Shown here: one piece after another, positions 5,987 to 13,061 of the stretch | Numbering within the stretch: position 1 is the stretch's first letter | Layout of the letters: each line of letters starts with the position of its first letter | Assembly: GCA_030428695.1 (NCBI GenBank) | Contig: JAUIEM010000287.1 | Location: 1-13,061 of the forward strand | Source: a bacterium | GTDB lineage: Bacteria > Planctomycetota > J058 > JAJDCP01 | Length of the DNA stretch: 13,061 nt | Reading direction: 5' to 3' | Translations under genes and position numbers: made by a program | The notes under the pieces: generated by a model | The model's database searches: none | What the model was told of the DNA's origin: nothing | The model's input: only the letters and a program-made list of their open reading frames with translations

Positions 5987-7215
5987 CGCGGAACGGTGAT
6001 CGTGATGCAGTGGATCGCGCCGGCCCACTGGATGATCCGACGGCAGTCGATCCCGATCGCCTGGTAACCCGCGTTGCGGTAGGCGGCGAGCGCCGCGGCG
6101 TCGGTGGACGGGTTGTTGTAGGTCGGAACCAGCGCGATCCCGTTGACCAGGAGCGCGTTGCTGTGCGAGTTGTAGCGGGTGTCGGCCAGGTCGAGGCGCA
6201 CGACGTCGAAGCCCAGACCCCGCAGCCGGCTCGCGGTGTTCTCCATACGCTGGTAGTTCTGGTGCCAGGACGGGAAGCGGTTGAGCATCACCCGGCGCGG
6301 ACCGACGAGCAGGAAGAACATGTCGAGGTGGCCGGTGCCGCCGTCGTCGAGCATCTCCGGGAAGGTGTAGAGCTCGTCGGCGTCGAAGGCTTCCTCGACC
6401 GCGTTCTTGATCGAGGCGTTGCTCGCGTTGGTGTAGTCGTAGACGATGTCGGTCGAGTAGACGCCGCCCTGACCGTCGGAGGTGTAGTTGCCCCCCTCCC
6501 AGTAGACCGGCAGGTCGCGGACGCTCATGCCGCGGCTCTGCGCGAAGCGCGCGGGCATGCGGTCGTCGTCGTAGCGGCCGGGGTAGTAGGCAAGGTCGAC
6601 GACCTCGAGACCCGACGAGCCCTTGACGAACAAGGGGCCGTAGTCACGCATCCAGATCGAGTCGAGGGCGAGCAGCTCGATGGCGTAGTTCGCGTTCGAC
6701 AGGCCGTTGCGCCAGAACAGGTCCTCGAGCTCGTTGCGGACGTAGCTGTTGTCGGCATAGATCGTCGTGCGGACGGTGCCGGTCAGGGCGGACAGGAACT
6801 GGGGATACAGGTCCTGGACCATGTAGACGTCGTTGCAGCCGAGCAGCAGCTCGGTCACCTCTTCGAACTCACCCGGTGCGTAGCTGCCCGCGCTCGGCGT
6901 GGGCGTCGGCGTCGGCTGGGTCGGCGCCAGGACCTCGACGTCGATCGAGCCGTTGTAGACGAGCCGGGCGTCCGCGTTCCGATAGATGTAGGCTGTGATG
7001 GTGTGGTAGCCGACCGAGAGCGTCTCGGTGAACGAGTTGCCCTGGGCGAAGTAGCCGTCGAGGCTGCTGACCCAGTAGGTCGTGTAGCCGGACGGGATCT
7101 GCCCGACGGTCAGGGAGACCGGCTCCCCCGCATCGAAGCTCAGCGACTGTGACCAGGCAGGGAGACACAGGAACAGGATCAATGACGCGACGCAAGAGAG
7201 TCGAGTGGCCTTCAT
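5983..7215 (-). CDS. Secreted agmatine deiminase/peptidylarginine deiminase family enzyme with N-terminal beta domain
   Basis: This 410-aa protein belongs to the Porphyromonas-type peptidylarginine deiminase/agmatine deiminase family, which hydrolyses guanidino groups to ureido groups. The key blocks are present: SIWMRDYGPLFV (W188, R190, D191), YWEGGNYTSDGQG (E240), GTGHLDMFF (H296, D298) and AIHCITITVPR with the catalytic Cys at 403. Unlike cytosolic agmatine deiminases it has a signal peptide (MKATRLSCVASLILFLCLPA, likely cleaved near 22-24), a strand-rich Ig/PKD-like segment (about 25-98) and a Pro/Thr linker (PTQPTPTPTP). It is probably periplasmic or extracellular, with peptidylarginine or a small guanidino compound as substrate. 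GGAGG lies 5 bases before the ATG. It is first in a three-gene coupled operon. Confidence 0.9.
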   Translation of the reverse strand: MKATRLSCVASLILFLCLPAWSQSLSFDAGEPVSLTVGQIPSGYTTYWVSSLDGYFAQGNSFTETLSVGYHTITAYIYRNADARLVYNGSIDVEVLAPTQPTPTPTPSAGSYAPGEFEEVTELLLGCNDVYMVQDLYPQFLSALTGTVRTTIYADNSYVRNELEDLFWRNGLSNANYAIELLALDSIWMRDYGPLFVKGSSGLEVVDLAYYPGRYDDDRMPARFAQSRGMSVRDLPVYWEGGNYTSDGQGGVYSTDIVYDYTNASNASIKNAVEEAFDADELYTFPEMLDDGGTGHLDMFFLLVGPRRVMLNRFPSWHQNYQRMENTASRLRGLGFDVVRLDLADTRYNSHSNALLVNGIALVPTYNNPSTDAAALAAYRNAGYQAIGIDCRRIIQWAGAIHCITITVPR

Positions 7216-7253
7216 CAGAACCTCCAGTCCGCTCGGAGTGTGCGGTTGATCAG

Positions 7254-7282
7254 ATTCTAGGTCGCGACCCAGGAGTGAGCAA
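7254..7282 (-). promoter_or_regulatory. Putative sigma-70-type promoter for the deiminase operon
   Basis: The minus strand carries TTGCTC (7277-7282), a 17-base spacer and TAGAAT (7254-7259), which is five of six to TATAAT. Transcription would start near 7247, about 32 bases before the ATG at 7215. This region is clearly less GC-rich than its surroundings. Confidence 0.5.
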
Positions 7283-7341
7283 GATTTGATGCGGATGAAA
7301 CCGACATCTTACGTTTGTGTGACATTTCGCGAGCGTGGGCG

Positions 7342-8148
7342 ATGAGCGGCGACCTGTCCGAGATCCTCGCCCGGCCGCTCGCTGACGCCCCCCGCCTGGC
7401 CTACGCCGTCGCGGAGGAGCAAGCCGGCCGGCGCGAGCGAGCCGAGCTGATTCGGGTCCAGTTGCGTCTCGCACGCGCTTCATACGCGGGTCACACGATC
7501 GACCCCGCGGCCCTCGCCCGCCTCTACGCGCGCAGCGCCGCGCTGCTCGGCACGGGCCGCGAGGAGTGGGCGGGTCCGATCGCGGGGCGGGCGGCGGACT
7601 GGAAGTTCACGCGCGGCTTCGTCGAGCACGTCACCGTCGACGCCGCCACCTTCATCGAGCAGGGGAAGGAGCTGCGGACGGCCGCGCCGCTCCTGTTCGT
7701 CGCGATCCGCAACCTGCGCCCGGAGCTCTACGAGCGCTTCGCGCAGAGCCCCCACCTGGCGGGACTGCTCGGTCTCGACCTGCGCGAGAACGGCCTGACC
7801 GACCCCGCGATCGAAGCGCTCGCCGACCACGCGGGGCTCTCGTCCCTCATCTGGCTCGAGCTGTCCCGGAACGAGCTGAGCGAGGCGGCCGCCGAGGCTG
7901 TCGCGGCGTCGCCCCACCTGGCCGGGCTGCAGGTCCTGACCTTCCGCCGCAACCGCGCCGAGATCGAGCCGCGCTTCGGCTCCCTCGACTGCGACGGCTC
8001 GATCTTCGGCGCGAGCCTGCCGCCCGCCGCCCAGGCCATCGTCGAGCGCCACGGCGAGCTCGCGTGGCTCGCCCTGCCGGCACACGTCAGCGACATCCCG
8101 GCCGACCTCTACGATGTGCTGTGGGAAGCGGGCCGGCTCGAAGGCTGA
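7342..8148 (+). CDS. Repeat-companion domain (TIGR02996-like) leucine-rich-repeat protein
   Basis: This 268-aa soluble protein begins with a repeat-companion-like segment, ILARPLADAPRLAYAVAEE followed by RERAELIRVQL. This matches the 'D-x-P-R-L-x-Y-A-x-x-x-x-x-x-x-x-x-R-A-E-L-I-R-x-Q' signature found in large families of LRR proteins in myxobacteria and planctomycetes. WKFTRGFVEHVTVDAATF (about 86-103) is the usual linker. Three LRR-like turns follow: LLGLDLRENGLTDPAIEAL, LIWLELSRNELSEAAAEAV and LQVLTFRRNRAEIEP (about 143-208). Role is presumably protein binding; partner unknown. The ATG at 7342 fits the family start but has no clear ribosome site; a TTG at 7315 would add nine residues. Its stop is one base from the stop of the convergent neighbour. 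Confidence 0.78.
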   Translation: MSGDLSEILARPLADAPRLAYAVAEEQAGRRERAELIRVQLRLARASYAGHTIDPAALARLYARSAALLGTGREEWAGPIAGRAADWKFTRGFVEHVTVDAATFIEQGKELRTAAPLLFVAIRNLRPELYERFAQSPHLAGLLGLDLRENGLTDPAIEALADHAGLSSLIWLELSRNELSEAAAEAVAASPHLAGLQVLTFRRNRAEIEPRFGSLDCDGSIFGASLPPAAQAIVERHGELAWLALPAHVSDIPADLYDVLWEAGRLEG

Positions 8149-8149
8149 G

Positions 8150-9004
8150 CTACGCGACCGGAGCGGGCGCCGCCCGCAGCTCGAGCTCGGTGAGGAGCGC
8201 GTCCTGGTCCTGCGTCAGCTCGAGCAGGTTGAGCACCTGGTGCCGGCAGTAGAAGGCGAGGCTGAGGACGAAGCAGGCGACGATCATCGAGCCGAGCGAC
8301 AAGCCGAAGCCGAACAGGATCGACTCCTCGTAGCCGTCAGCGATGCCGAGGCCGCACGCGACCAGCCCGAGCAGCGCGATCCAGCCCGCCGAGGCGATGC
8401 CGAGGATCGACAACACGCGACCCTGCGCGACGAGCCGCTCGACCTCCGGCCGCAGGGAGGCGTAGTCACCGTCGCCCTGGGCCGCCAGGAGGAGCGCGCG
8501 GCCGCGCTTCCACAGCTGCTCCTGCACCAGCGCCAGCAGCCGGAGGTAGCGGCCGATGCAGAGCACGACCAGGGCGAGCATCGCGTAGGAGAAGGCGACG
8601 AGCCCGAAGGCGAACATCTCCTCGATCCACCGCGAGGCGATCATGCCGACGACCATCCCGCAGGCCGCGAGCAGGCAGCCCGCCGCGGCGAGCCCGAAGA
8701 AGACGTAGACCAGCTTCGAGGTCAGGCTCAGCGAGCTCGCGTCGTACTCGCTGACGAGCTTGCGCCCCTCGTCGTCCGCGCGCGGGCTCGCGTCGTACTC
8801 GCTGACGAGCTTGCGTCCCGCACCGTCTGCGCGAGGAACCGGCGCGGGCGCTGCGGGGGCAGAGGGCACGGCGCCTGACCGCGCCACGGCCGGCCGCGCG
8901 GCCCCGGGGCTCCAGGGCTGGGTCTCGCCGCAGCTCTGGCAGGCGAGCTGCAAGGCGATCTCGGGGACGGGGACGGTGCCCCCGCAGCCGTCACAGGTGG
9001 GCAT
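8150..9004 (-). CDS. Zinc-ribbon four-helix membrane protein of unknown function
   Basis: This 284-aa protein opens with a zinc ribbon, CDGC (4-7) and CQSC (22-25), followed by a Pro/Ala linker. It then has two copies of a 17-residue unit (residues 57-90, each ending GRKLVSEYDAS). Four hydrophobic segments follow near 98-122, 131-151, 197-222 and 229-252. A charged helical loop (about 152-195) lies between helices 2 and 3, and a Leu-rich helical tail follows helix 4. The zinc ribbon and repeats are probably cytoplasmic. GGAGAG lies 9 bases before the ATG at 9004. It is divergent from the GGDEF-like gene and tail-to-tail with the LRR gene. I recognise no named family beyond the zinc-ribbon architecture. 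Confidence 0.8.
   Translation of the reverse strand: MPTCDGCGGTVPVPEIALQLACQSCGETQPWSPGAARPAVARSGAVPSAPAAPAPVPRADGAGRKLVSEYDASPRADDEGRKLVSEYDASSLSLTSKLVYVFFGLAAAGCLLAACGMVVGMIASRWIEEMFAFGLVAFSYAMLALVVLCIGRYLRLLALVQEQLWKRGRALLLAAQGDGDYASLRPEVERLVAQGRVLSILGIASAGWIALLGLVACGLGIADGYEESILFGFGLSLGSMIVACFVLSLAFYCRHQVLNLLELTQDQDALLTELELRAAPAPVA
8735..8836 (-). repeat. Two-copy 51-base in-frame tandem repeat (17 residues per unit)
   Basis: Copy 1 (8786-8836) encodes PRADGAGRKLVSEYDAS and copy 2 (8735-8785) encodes PRADDEGRKLVSEYDAS, differing at two residues. About 30 bases around GTCGTACTCGCTGACGAGCT are near-identical between copies. The protein similarity and high nucleotide identity indicate a recent duplication. 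Confidence 0.92.
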
Positions 9005-9044
9005 AGGCTCGTTCTCTCCACGTACTCCCGCAGGCCAGCGTTCT

Positions 9045-9073
9045 GGTATAGCGCATCATTCCCCGGCTGTCGA
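9045..9073 (-). promoter_or_regulatory. Putative sigma-70-type promoter for the zinc-ribbon membrane protein
   Basis: The minus strand has TCGACA (9068-9073), a 17-base spacer and TATACC (9045-9050). The predicted start near 9038 leaves a leader of about 34 bases before the ATG at 9004. Confidence 0.5.
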
Positions 9074-9087
9074 CGCCAGGCCGCTCG

Positions 9088-9103
9088 CGCGGGAGCTCCC
9101 GCG
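9088..9103. promoter_or_regulatory. 16-base perfect palindrome in the divergent gap
   Basis: CGCGGGAGCTCCCGCG reads the same on both strands. It lies 15 bases upstream of the -35 of the minus-strand promoter, between two divergent genes. It could be an operator for a dimeric regulator or a cruciform/hairpin; GC-rich background makes short palindromes more likely than in average DNA. Confidence 0.4.
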
Positions 9104-9142
9104 GCGACGGCCGCAGCTCCCTGCGCGCGGGTCGCGACCGCC

Positions 9143-9177
9143 GCCTGGCTTGCGCGTGGCACGTGCCTGTGCCAGGC
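9143..9177. promoter_or_regulatory. Nested inverted repeats upstream of the GGDEF-like gene
   Basis: GCCTGGC (9143-9149) pairs with GCCAGGC (9171-9177). Inside lie TGGCAC (9157-9162) with GTGCCA (9169-9174), and the 10-base palindrome GGCACGTGCC (9158-9167). The arms end 28 bases before the GTG at 9206, a position fitting an operator or leader hairpin. The TGGCACG looks like a sigma-54 -24 element, but the -12 spacing is one base too long. Confidence 0.35.
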
Positions 9178-9205
9178 TGGGGGTGCGCCATCCGCAGGGG
9201 AATCC

Positions 9206-10117
9206 GTGCCGCCAGCCCGCCGTGCCTCCGACTCTCCACCGGCCAACGGCCGTGGTCACACGATCACGCTGCTCGCGGTCGCGCTCGGTCTGCCGTTCCT
9301 CGGCTGGCGCCTGACGCTCCTGTTCAGCGGCGCGGCCGCCTTCCCCTTCGTCCTCGCCCTGCTGCCGCTGGCCTGCGTCGCGCTGCTCTCGATCCGCCAC
9401 GGTTGGAAGTGGGGAACCGCCGCCGCGCTCCTGTTCGTCGCGGTCGACGTCGCGGTGATGGTCGCTGCGACCGTCGAGAATGGCATCGACTTCTACCTGA
9501 TGGCGTTCTACATGGCAGCGCTGCTCCTGGTCTCGATGTCCGCGGCCTACATCTCCGACCTGCGCTCGCAGCTCGCGGCGGCGATCGCCGCCCGCAAGGC
9601 GAGCGAGGCGAAGCTCCTCGATCAGCAGCAGCCCGGCGACCCGACCGACCCGCTGACCCGGCTGTTCACCCGCGAGGCCTTCTACACCCAGGCCGAGCGT
9701 AGCCTCAGCCTGCACGTGCGCCACGAGCGACAGCTCAGCGTGTGTGTGGTCGAGATCGACCGCTACCGGGCGCTGATGGACGAGCGCGGGCGGGAGGTCG
9801 GGGACGAGATCGTGCGCCAGGCCTCGGCCCGCGTGCTGACCACGATCCGGACGGAGGACTGCGCGGCGCACACCGAGCCGGGCAAGATCGTCATCCTGCT
9901 CCCGGAGACCGGTATCGAAGGCGCGAGAGCGCTCGTCGCGCGGCTCCGGGCCCAGATCGACGAGGCGCCCTTCCGGCACTCCGGGGTCACCCTGCGGGTC
10001 AGCGCCAGCTTCGGCGCCGCCGAGCTCGGCGACCATGAGAACGTCCACAAGCTGATCGGCCAGGCCGAGGAAGACCTGTACGAGGCGCGCCGCAACTGGC
10101 GCCTGCCGGTCCGCTGA
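9206..10117 (+). CDS. Membrane protein with degenerate GGDEF (diguanylate-cyclase-like) domain
   Basis: This 303-aa protein has about four membrane segments within residues 19-117, a helical linker, and a GGDEF-type domain from about 148 (DPLTRLFTREAF, matching the D-x-LT-x-L-x-N-R entry motif) to the end. Active diguanylate cyclases make c-di-GMP from two GTP. Here the signature GGDEF is replaced by EPGKI (224-228, within AHTEPGKIVILLPET). The upstream metal/GTP block reads VEIDRYRALMDERGREVGDE (182-201), lacking the usual first Asp, the Lys and the Asn of 'D-x-D-x-F-K-x-x-N-D-x-x-G-H'. Catalysis is therefore very unlikely, and a sensing or scaffold role is inferred. The GTG start follows AGGGG by about 5 bases. 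Confidence 0.85.
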   Translation: MPPARRASDSPPANGRGHTITLLAVALGLPFLGWRLTLLFSGAAAFPFVLALLPLACVALLSIRHGWKWGTAAALLFVAVDVAVMVAATVENGIDFYLMAFYMAALLLVSMSAAYISDLRSQLAAAIAARKASEAKLLDQQQPGDPTDPLTRLFTREAFYTQAERSLSLHVRHERQLSVCVVEIDRYRALMDERGREVGDEIVRQASARVLTTIRTEDCAAHTEPGKIVILLPETGIEGARALVARLRAQIDEAPFRHSGVTLRVSASFGAAELGDHENVHKLIGQAEEDLYEARRNWRLPVR

Positions 10118-10208
10118 ATCGGGCGGCCGCCACACCTTCCTCGAGTTTCTGACGCAACGATGACCGGAATCTGCGACCATGGGAGCGGGTCTCTTCCGAG
10201 GATGTCGT

Positions 10209-11114
10209 ATGTCCGCTTCCGATCTCCATCCCCTCGCACTCCCCGAGTTTCTCTCCGCCCGCAAGGCGGAAGGAGGAATCCGCGCCGCCTTCGCCTCCGA
10301 GCTCGAGCGCCAGCTCGCGAGCGCTCGCGAGCTGACCGGTCCCGTCGCCGCGGACGTCGCGATGGCGGTGCGCTACGCTGCCAACGCCCTGGTCTTCACC
10401 CTGCAGCGCGGGCATGAGACCGCGCCCGCACCCAGCCCGGTCGACGACGCCGACTTCCTGCTTCAGCTCGCGCGCAACCTGCGCGACGCGAAGGAGCTCT
10501 TCGACGCGCTGCGCGACGACGCGGACGGCTACGGCTCGGCGACCTTCTCCGAGATCCTGCGCGCCCTGTCCGCCTTGCCCGCGAGCGCTGGCCGCGCGCT
10601 GGGGGACGACCCCGCCACCGACCCCCACGCCCCCTTCGCCGACTGCCCGGAGCCCTTCCCGCGCGAGGTCGATGTCGTGCGCTTCCACGCCGGCTACGTG
10701 CGCGAGCACTGCGCGGACCTCGATGTGCGCGTGCGGTCGCTGTTCCTGACCCGACAGGACAAGGTCGCCGCCTTGCTGCGGGGCATCTATCCGATGGTGG
10801 TCGAACAGCAGCTGTTCGTCGCCCGCTGCCTGCTCGAGCTCGGCGCGGAGGGCGACTTCCCGACCGCCGCGGCCCGCGCGATGGAGATGAGCCGGCTATT
10901 CTTCAAGGCGGTCGGAGGGAAGATCGACAGCCGGCCGTTTCTCTACGACGGAATCGTCAAACAGCTCGCGCGGCTGCTCGATGCGGCCGAGGAGCGGGGG
11001 CGCAAGGAGCCGGAGCTCGCGACCCACCTCGCGGCGATCGAGACCCAGCGTTACGGCGGCGCCCACCCAGCGACCCAGGCGGCCCACGACCGGATGGGGC
11101 GGCATCAGGGCTAG
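10209..11114 (+). CDS. Soluble helical protein of unknown function
   Basis: I do not recognise this 301-aa protein. It has no signal peptide or membrane segment and is rich in Ala, Leu, Arg and Glu, predicted mostly helical. Notable conserved-looking stretches are AVRYAANALVFTLQRGHET (about 54-72), VVRFHAGYVREHCADLDVRV (about 156-175) and DSRPFLYDGIVKQLARLLDA (about 241-260). Cys residues are few and show no metal-site spacing. The ATG at 10209 has GAGG 8 bases upstream; an in-frame ATG at 10179 has weaker support. It lies 91 bases downstream of the GGDEF-like gene in the same direction and may share its transcript. Its stop falls within the first unit of a 10-base tandem repeat. Confidence 0.7.
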   Translation: MSASDLHPLALPEFLSARKAEGGIRAAFASELERQLASARELTGPVAADVAMAVRYAANALVFTLQRGHETAPAPSPVDDADFLLQLARNLRDAKELFDALRDDADGYGSATFSEILRALSALPASAGRALGDDPATDPHAPFADCPEPFPREVDVVRFHAGYVREHCADLDVRVRSLFLTRQDKVAALLRGIYPMVVEQQLFVARCLLELGAEGDFPTAAARAMEMSRLFFKAVGGKIDSRPFLYDGIVKQLARLLDAAEERGRKEPELATHLAAIETQRYGGAHPATQAAHDRMGRHQG

Positions 11115-11144
11115 CCAGGGCTAGCCAGGGCTTGCCAGGGCTTG

Positions 11145-11155
<11 letters not shown>
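11106..11155. repeat. Five-unit 10-base tandem repeat at two convergent stop codons
   Basis: Units CAGGGCTAGC, CAGGGCTAGC, CAGGGCTTGC, CAGGGCTTGC and TAGGGCTTGC occupy 11106-11155. The plus-strand stop TAG of the 301-aa gene (11112-11114) is in unit 1. The minus-strand TAG of the response regulator (11145-11147) spans units 4 and 5. GGCTAGCC within the array is an 8-base palindrome occurring twice. The array could mark slippage or help terminate convergent transcripts. Confidence 0.9.
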
Positions 11156-12530
<1,375 letters not shown>

Positions 12531-12561
12531 TCCTTCTCCCGGCAGCGGTTCAACAGCGGGC

Positions 12562-12762
12562 TCACTCTTGGGCGGACAGGCAGAACGGGTACGCGTTGCA
12601 GTCCGGATCGGCCCGCTCGTGCGTGCAACCGTTGCCGTAGGCGCACTCGTCGAGGTGGCGCTCACCCGTGCGCCGCATCCCGTAGTGGTCGTCGGCCGCC
12701 CGTGGCTGACAGCCGGCCCACCACGGAGTGATCAGGACCAGGAGCAGTAGGAACCTGCGCAT
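12562..12762 (-). CDS. Small Cys-rich lipoprotein
   Basis: This 66-aa protein begins MRRFLLLLVLITPWWAGC, a lipoprotein signal with lipidated Cys18. The mature part of 49 residues has four further cysteines, Cys40, 46, 55 and 61, spaced C-x5-C-x8-C-x5-C, which could form two disulfides or bind a metal. An ATG five codons upstream exists, but GAGGGAG lies 5 bases before the ATG at 12762, which starts directly at the signal peptide. On the minus strand TTGACA occurs at 12807-12812, a perfect -35 hexamer, though no good -10 follows at normal spacing. No family recognised. It precedes the sigma-54 regulator by 31 bases. Confidence 0.7.
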   Translation of the reverse strand: MRRFLLLLVLITPWWAGCQPRAADDHYGMRRTGERHLDECAYGNGCTHERADPDCNAYPFCLSAQE

Positions 12763-12874
12763 GATTCTCCCTCGCACCGGGCCAGGGTGCCCGGCTCGGC
12801 ATTCGATGTCAAGCCTCCCGTCCGGCGCCTCCCACCGCGACGTTGCGCGGCTCGAGAGCGCACGCCGGGACCCG

Positions 12875-13061
12875 TCAGAAGCGGTACGTCACACCGAGCA
12901 GGTAGAGGGCGTCGCTGCGCTTGCGGTCCGTCGGCGGCTGGGCGTCGTAGTCCCAGATCACACCGGCTTCGAGGTTGAGGTTGGAGAACACTTCGAACAG
13001 CAGGGTCGATTCACAGTGGATCAGCAGGTCCTTGACGTCCTCGAAGCTCGGATAGGCCTCG
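12875..13061 (-). CDS. DUF481-like outer-membrane beta-barrel protein, C-terminal part (runs off the window)
   Basis: The minus strand from the right edge reads 61 residues ending YLLGVTYRF and a TGA at 12875-12877. The alternating strand pattern, the sequence NLEAGVIWDYDAQPP, a short charged turn, and a final strand with terminal Phe match the last strands of DUF481/YdiY-type outer-membrane barrels. A C-terminal aromatic residue is the usual signal for BAM-dependent barrel insertion. The start lies outside the window. The 112 bases between its stop and the lipoprotein start hold a 6-base-stem hairpin (12777-12794) but no convincing terminator. Confidence 0.7.
   Translation of the reverse strand, partial: EAYPSFEDVKDLLIHCESTLLFEVFSNLNLEAGVIWDYDAQPPTDRKRSDALYLLGVTYRF

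Noticed and set aside
6010..7152. 380-codon open frame opposite the deiminase
   Set aside because: Val/Asp/Arg-rich shadow of a gene with a complete catalytic set.
9157..9172. Sigma-54-type promoter TGGCACG followed by TGC before the GGDEF-like gene
   Set aside because: The GG-to-GC spacing is 11 bases rather than 10, and the -12 element lacks TTGC; it is better described as part of an inverted repeat.
12777..12794. Hairpin CCGGGC/GCCCGG as terminator of the DUF481 gene
   Set aside because: The 6-base stem has no T-run on either strand and lies about 80 bases beyond the stop, so support is too weak.
12784..12812. Complete sigma-70 promoter for the small lipoprotein
   Set aside because: The -35 TTGACA is perfect, but the hexamer 17 bases downstream is CACCCT, a poor -10.

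Overview
The window is GC-rich (about 70% by eye), densely packed bacterial DNA with many 1-4 base overlaps between genes. No rRNA, tRNA, CRISPR array, insertion sequence or phage gene was seen. The gene set suggests a Gram-negative, metabolically complex bacterium of the myxobacterial or planctomycete type: a Wzc-type tyrosine kinase with a Tyr-Gly tail, lipoproteins, an outer-membrane barrel, a repeat-companion/LRR protein, a sigma-54 activator and a GGDEF-family membrane protein. The phylum cannot be fixed from the sequence alone.

Layout. (1) 1-3113, minus strand: the end of an exopolysaccharide cluster. A small secreted beta-domain protein (199 aa) is followed 3 bases later by a Wzc-like chain-length regulator/tyrosine kinase (708 aa), then by an overlapping short membrane protein resembling the start of an O-antigen ligase. 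At the extreme left edge the plus strand reads like the last part of a cytochrome P450 and runs into the end of that membrane protein, so the edge looks like a rearrangement or an assembly join. (2) 3294-4888, plus strand: a trypsin-like lipoprotein protease and a PAPS-type sulfotransferase, coupled by a GTGA overlap and diverging from the polysaccharide genes. (3) 7215-4974, minus strand: a three-gene operon of a secreted agmatine/peptidylarginine-deiminase-family enzyme, an anchored helical protein of unknown function, and a DUF952 protein, joined by two ATGA overlaps. (4) 7342-8148, plus: a repeat-companion/LRR protein, convergent with (5) 9004-8150, minus: a zinc-ribbon four-helix membrane protein with a 17-residue tandem repeat. 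(6) 9206-11114, plus: a membrane protein with a degenerate GGDEF domain, then a 301-aa protein of unknown function. (7) 12762-11145, minus: a tiny Cys-rich lipoprotein followed by an NtrC-type response regulator. (8) At the right edge, minus: the C-terminal strands of a DUF481-like outer-membrane barrel.

Plausible sigma-70-type promoters lie in the divergent gaps at 3114-3293, 7216-7341 and 9005-9205. The last gap also holds a 16-base perfect palindrome and a nested inverted repeat. No recognised defence or mobile system is present. The most unusual points are the coupled secreted-deiminase operon, the GGDEF domain with its signature replaced by EPGKI, the Asp-to-Gly change in the kinase Walker A' motif, and the protease-sulfotransferase pair.
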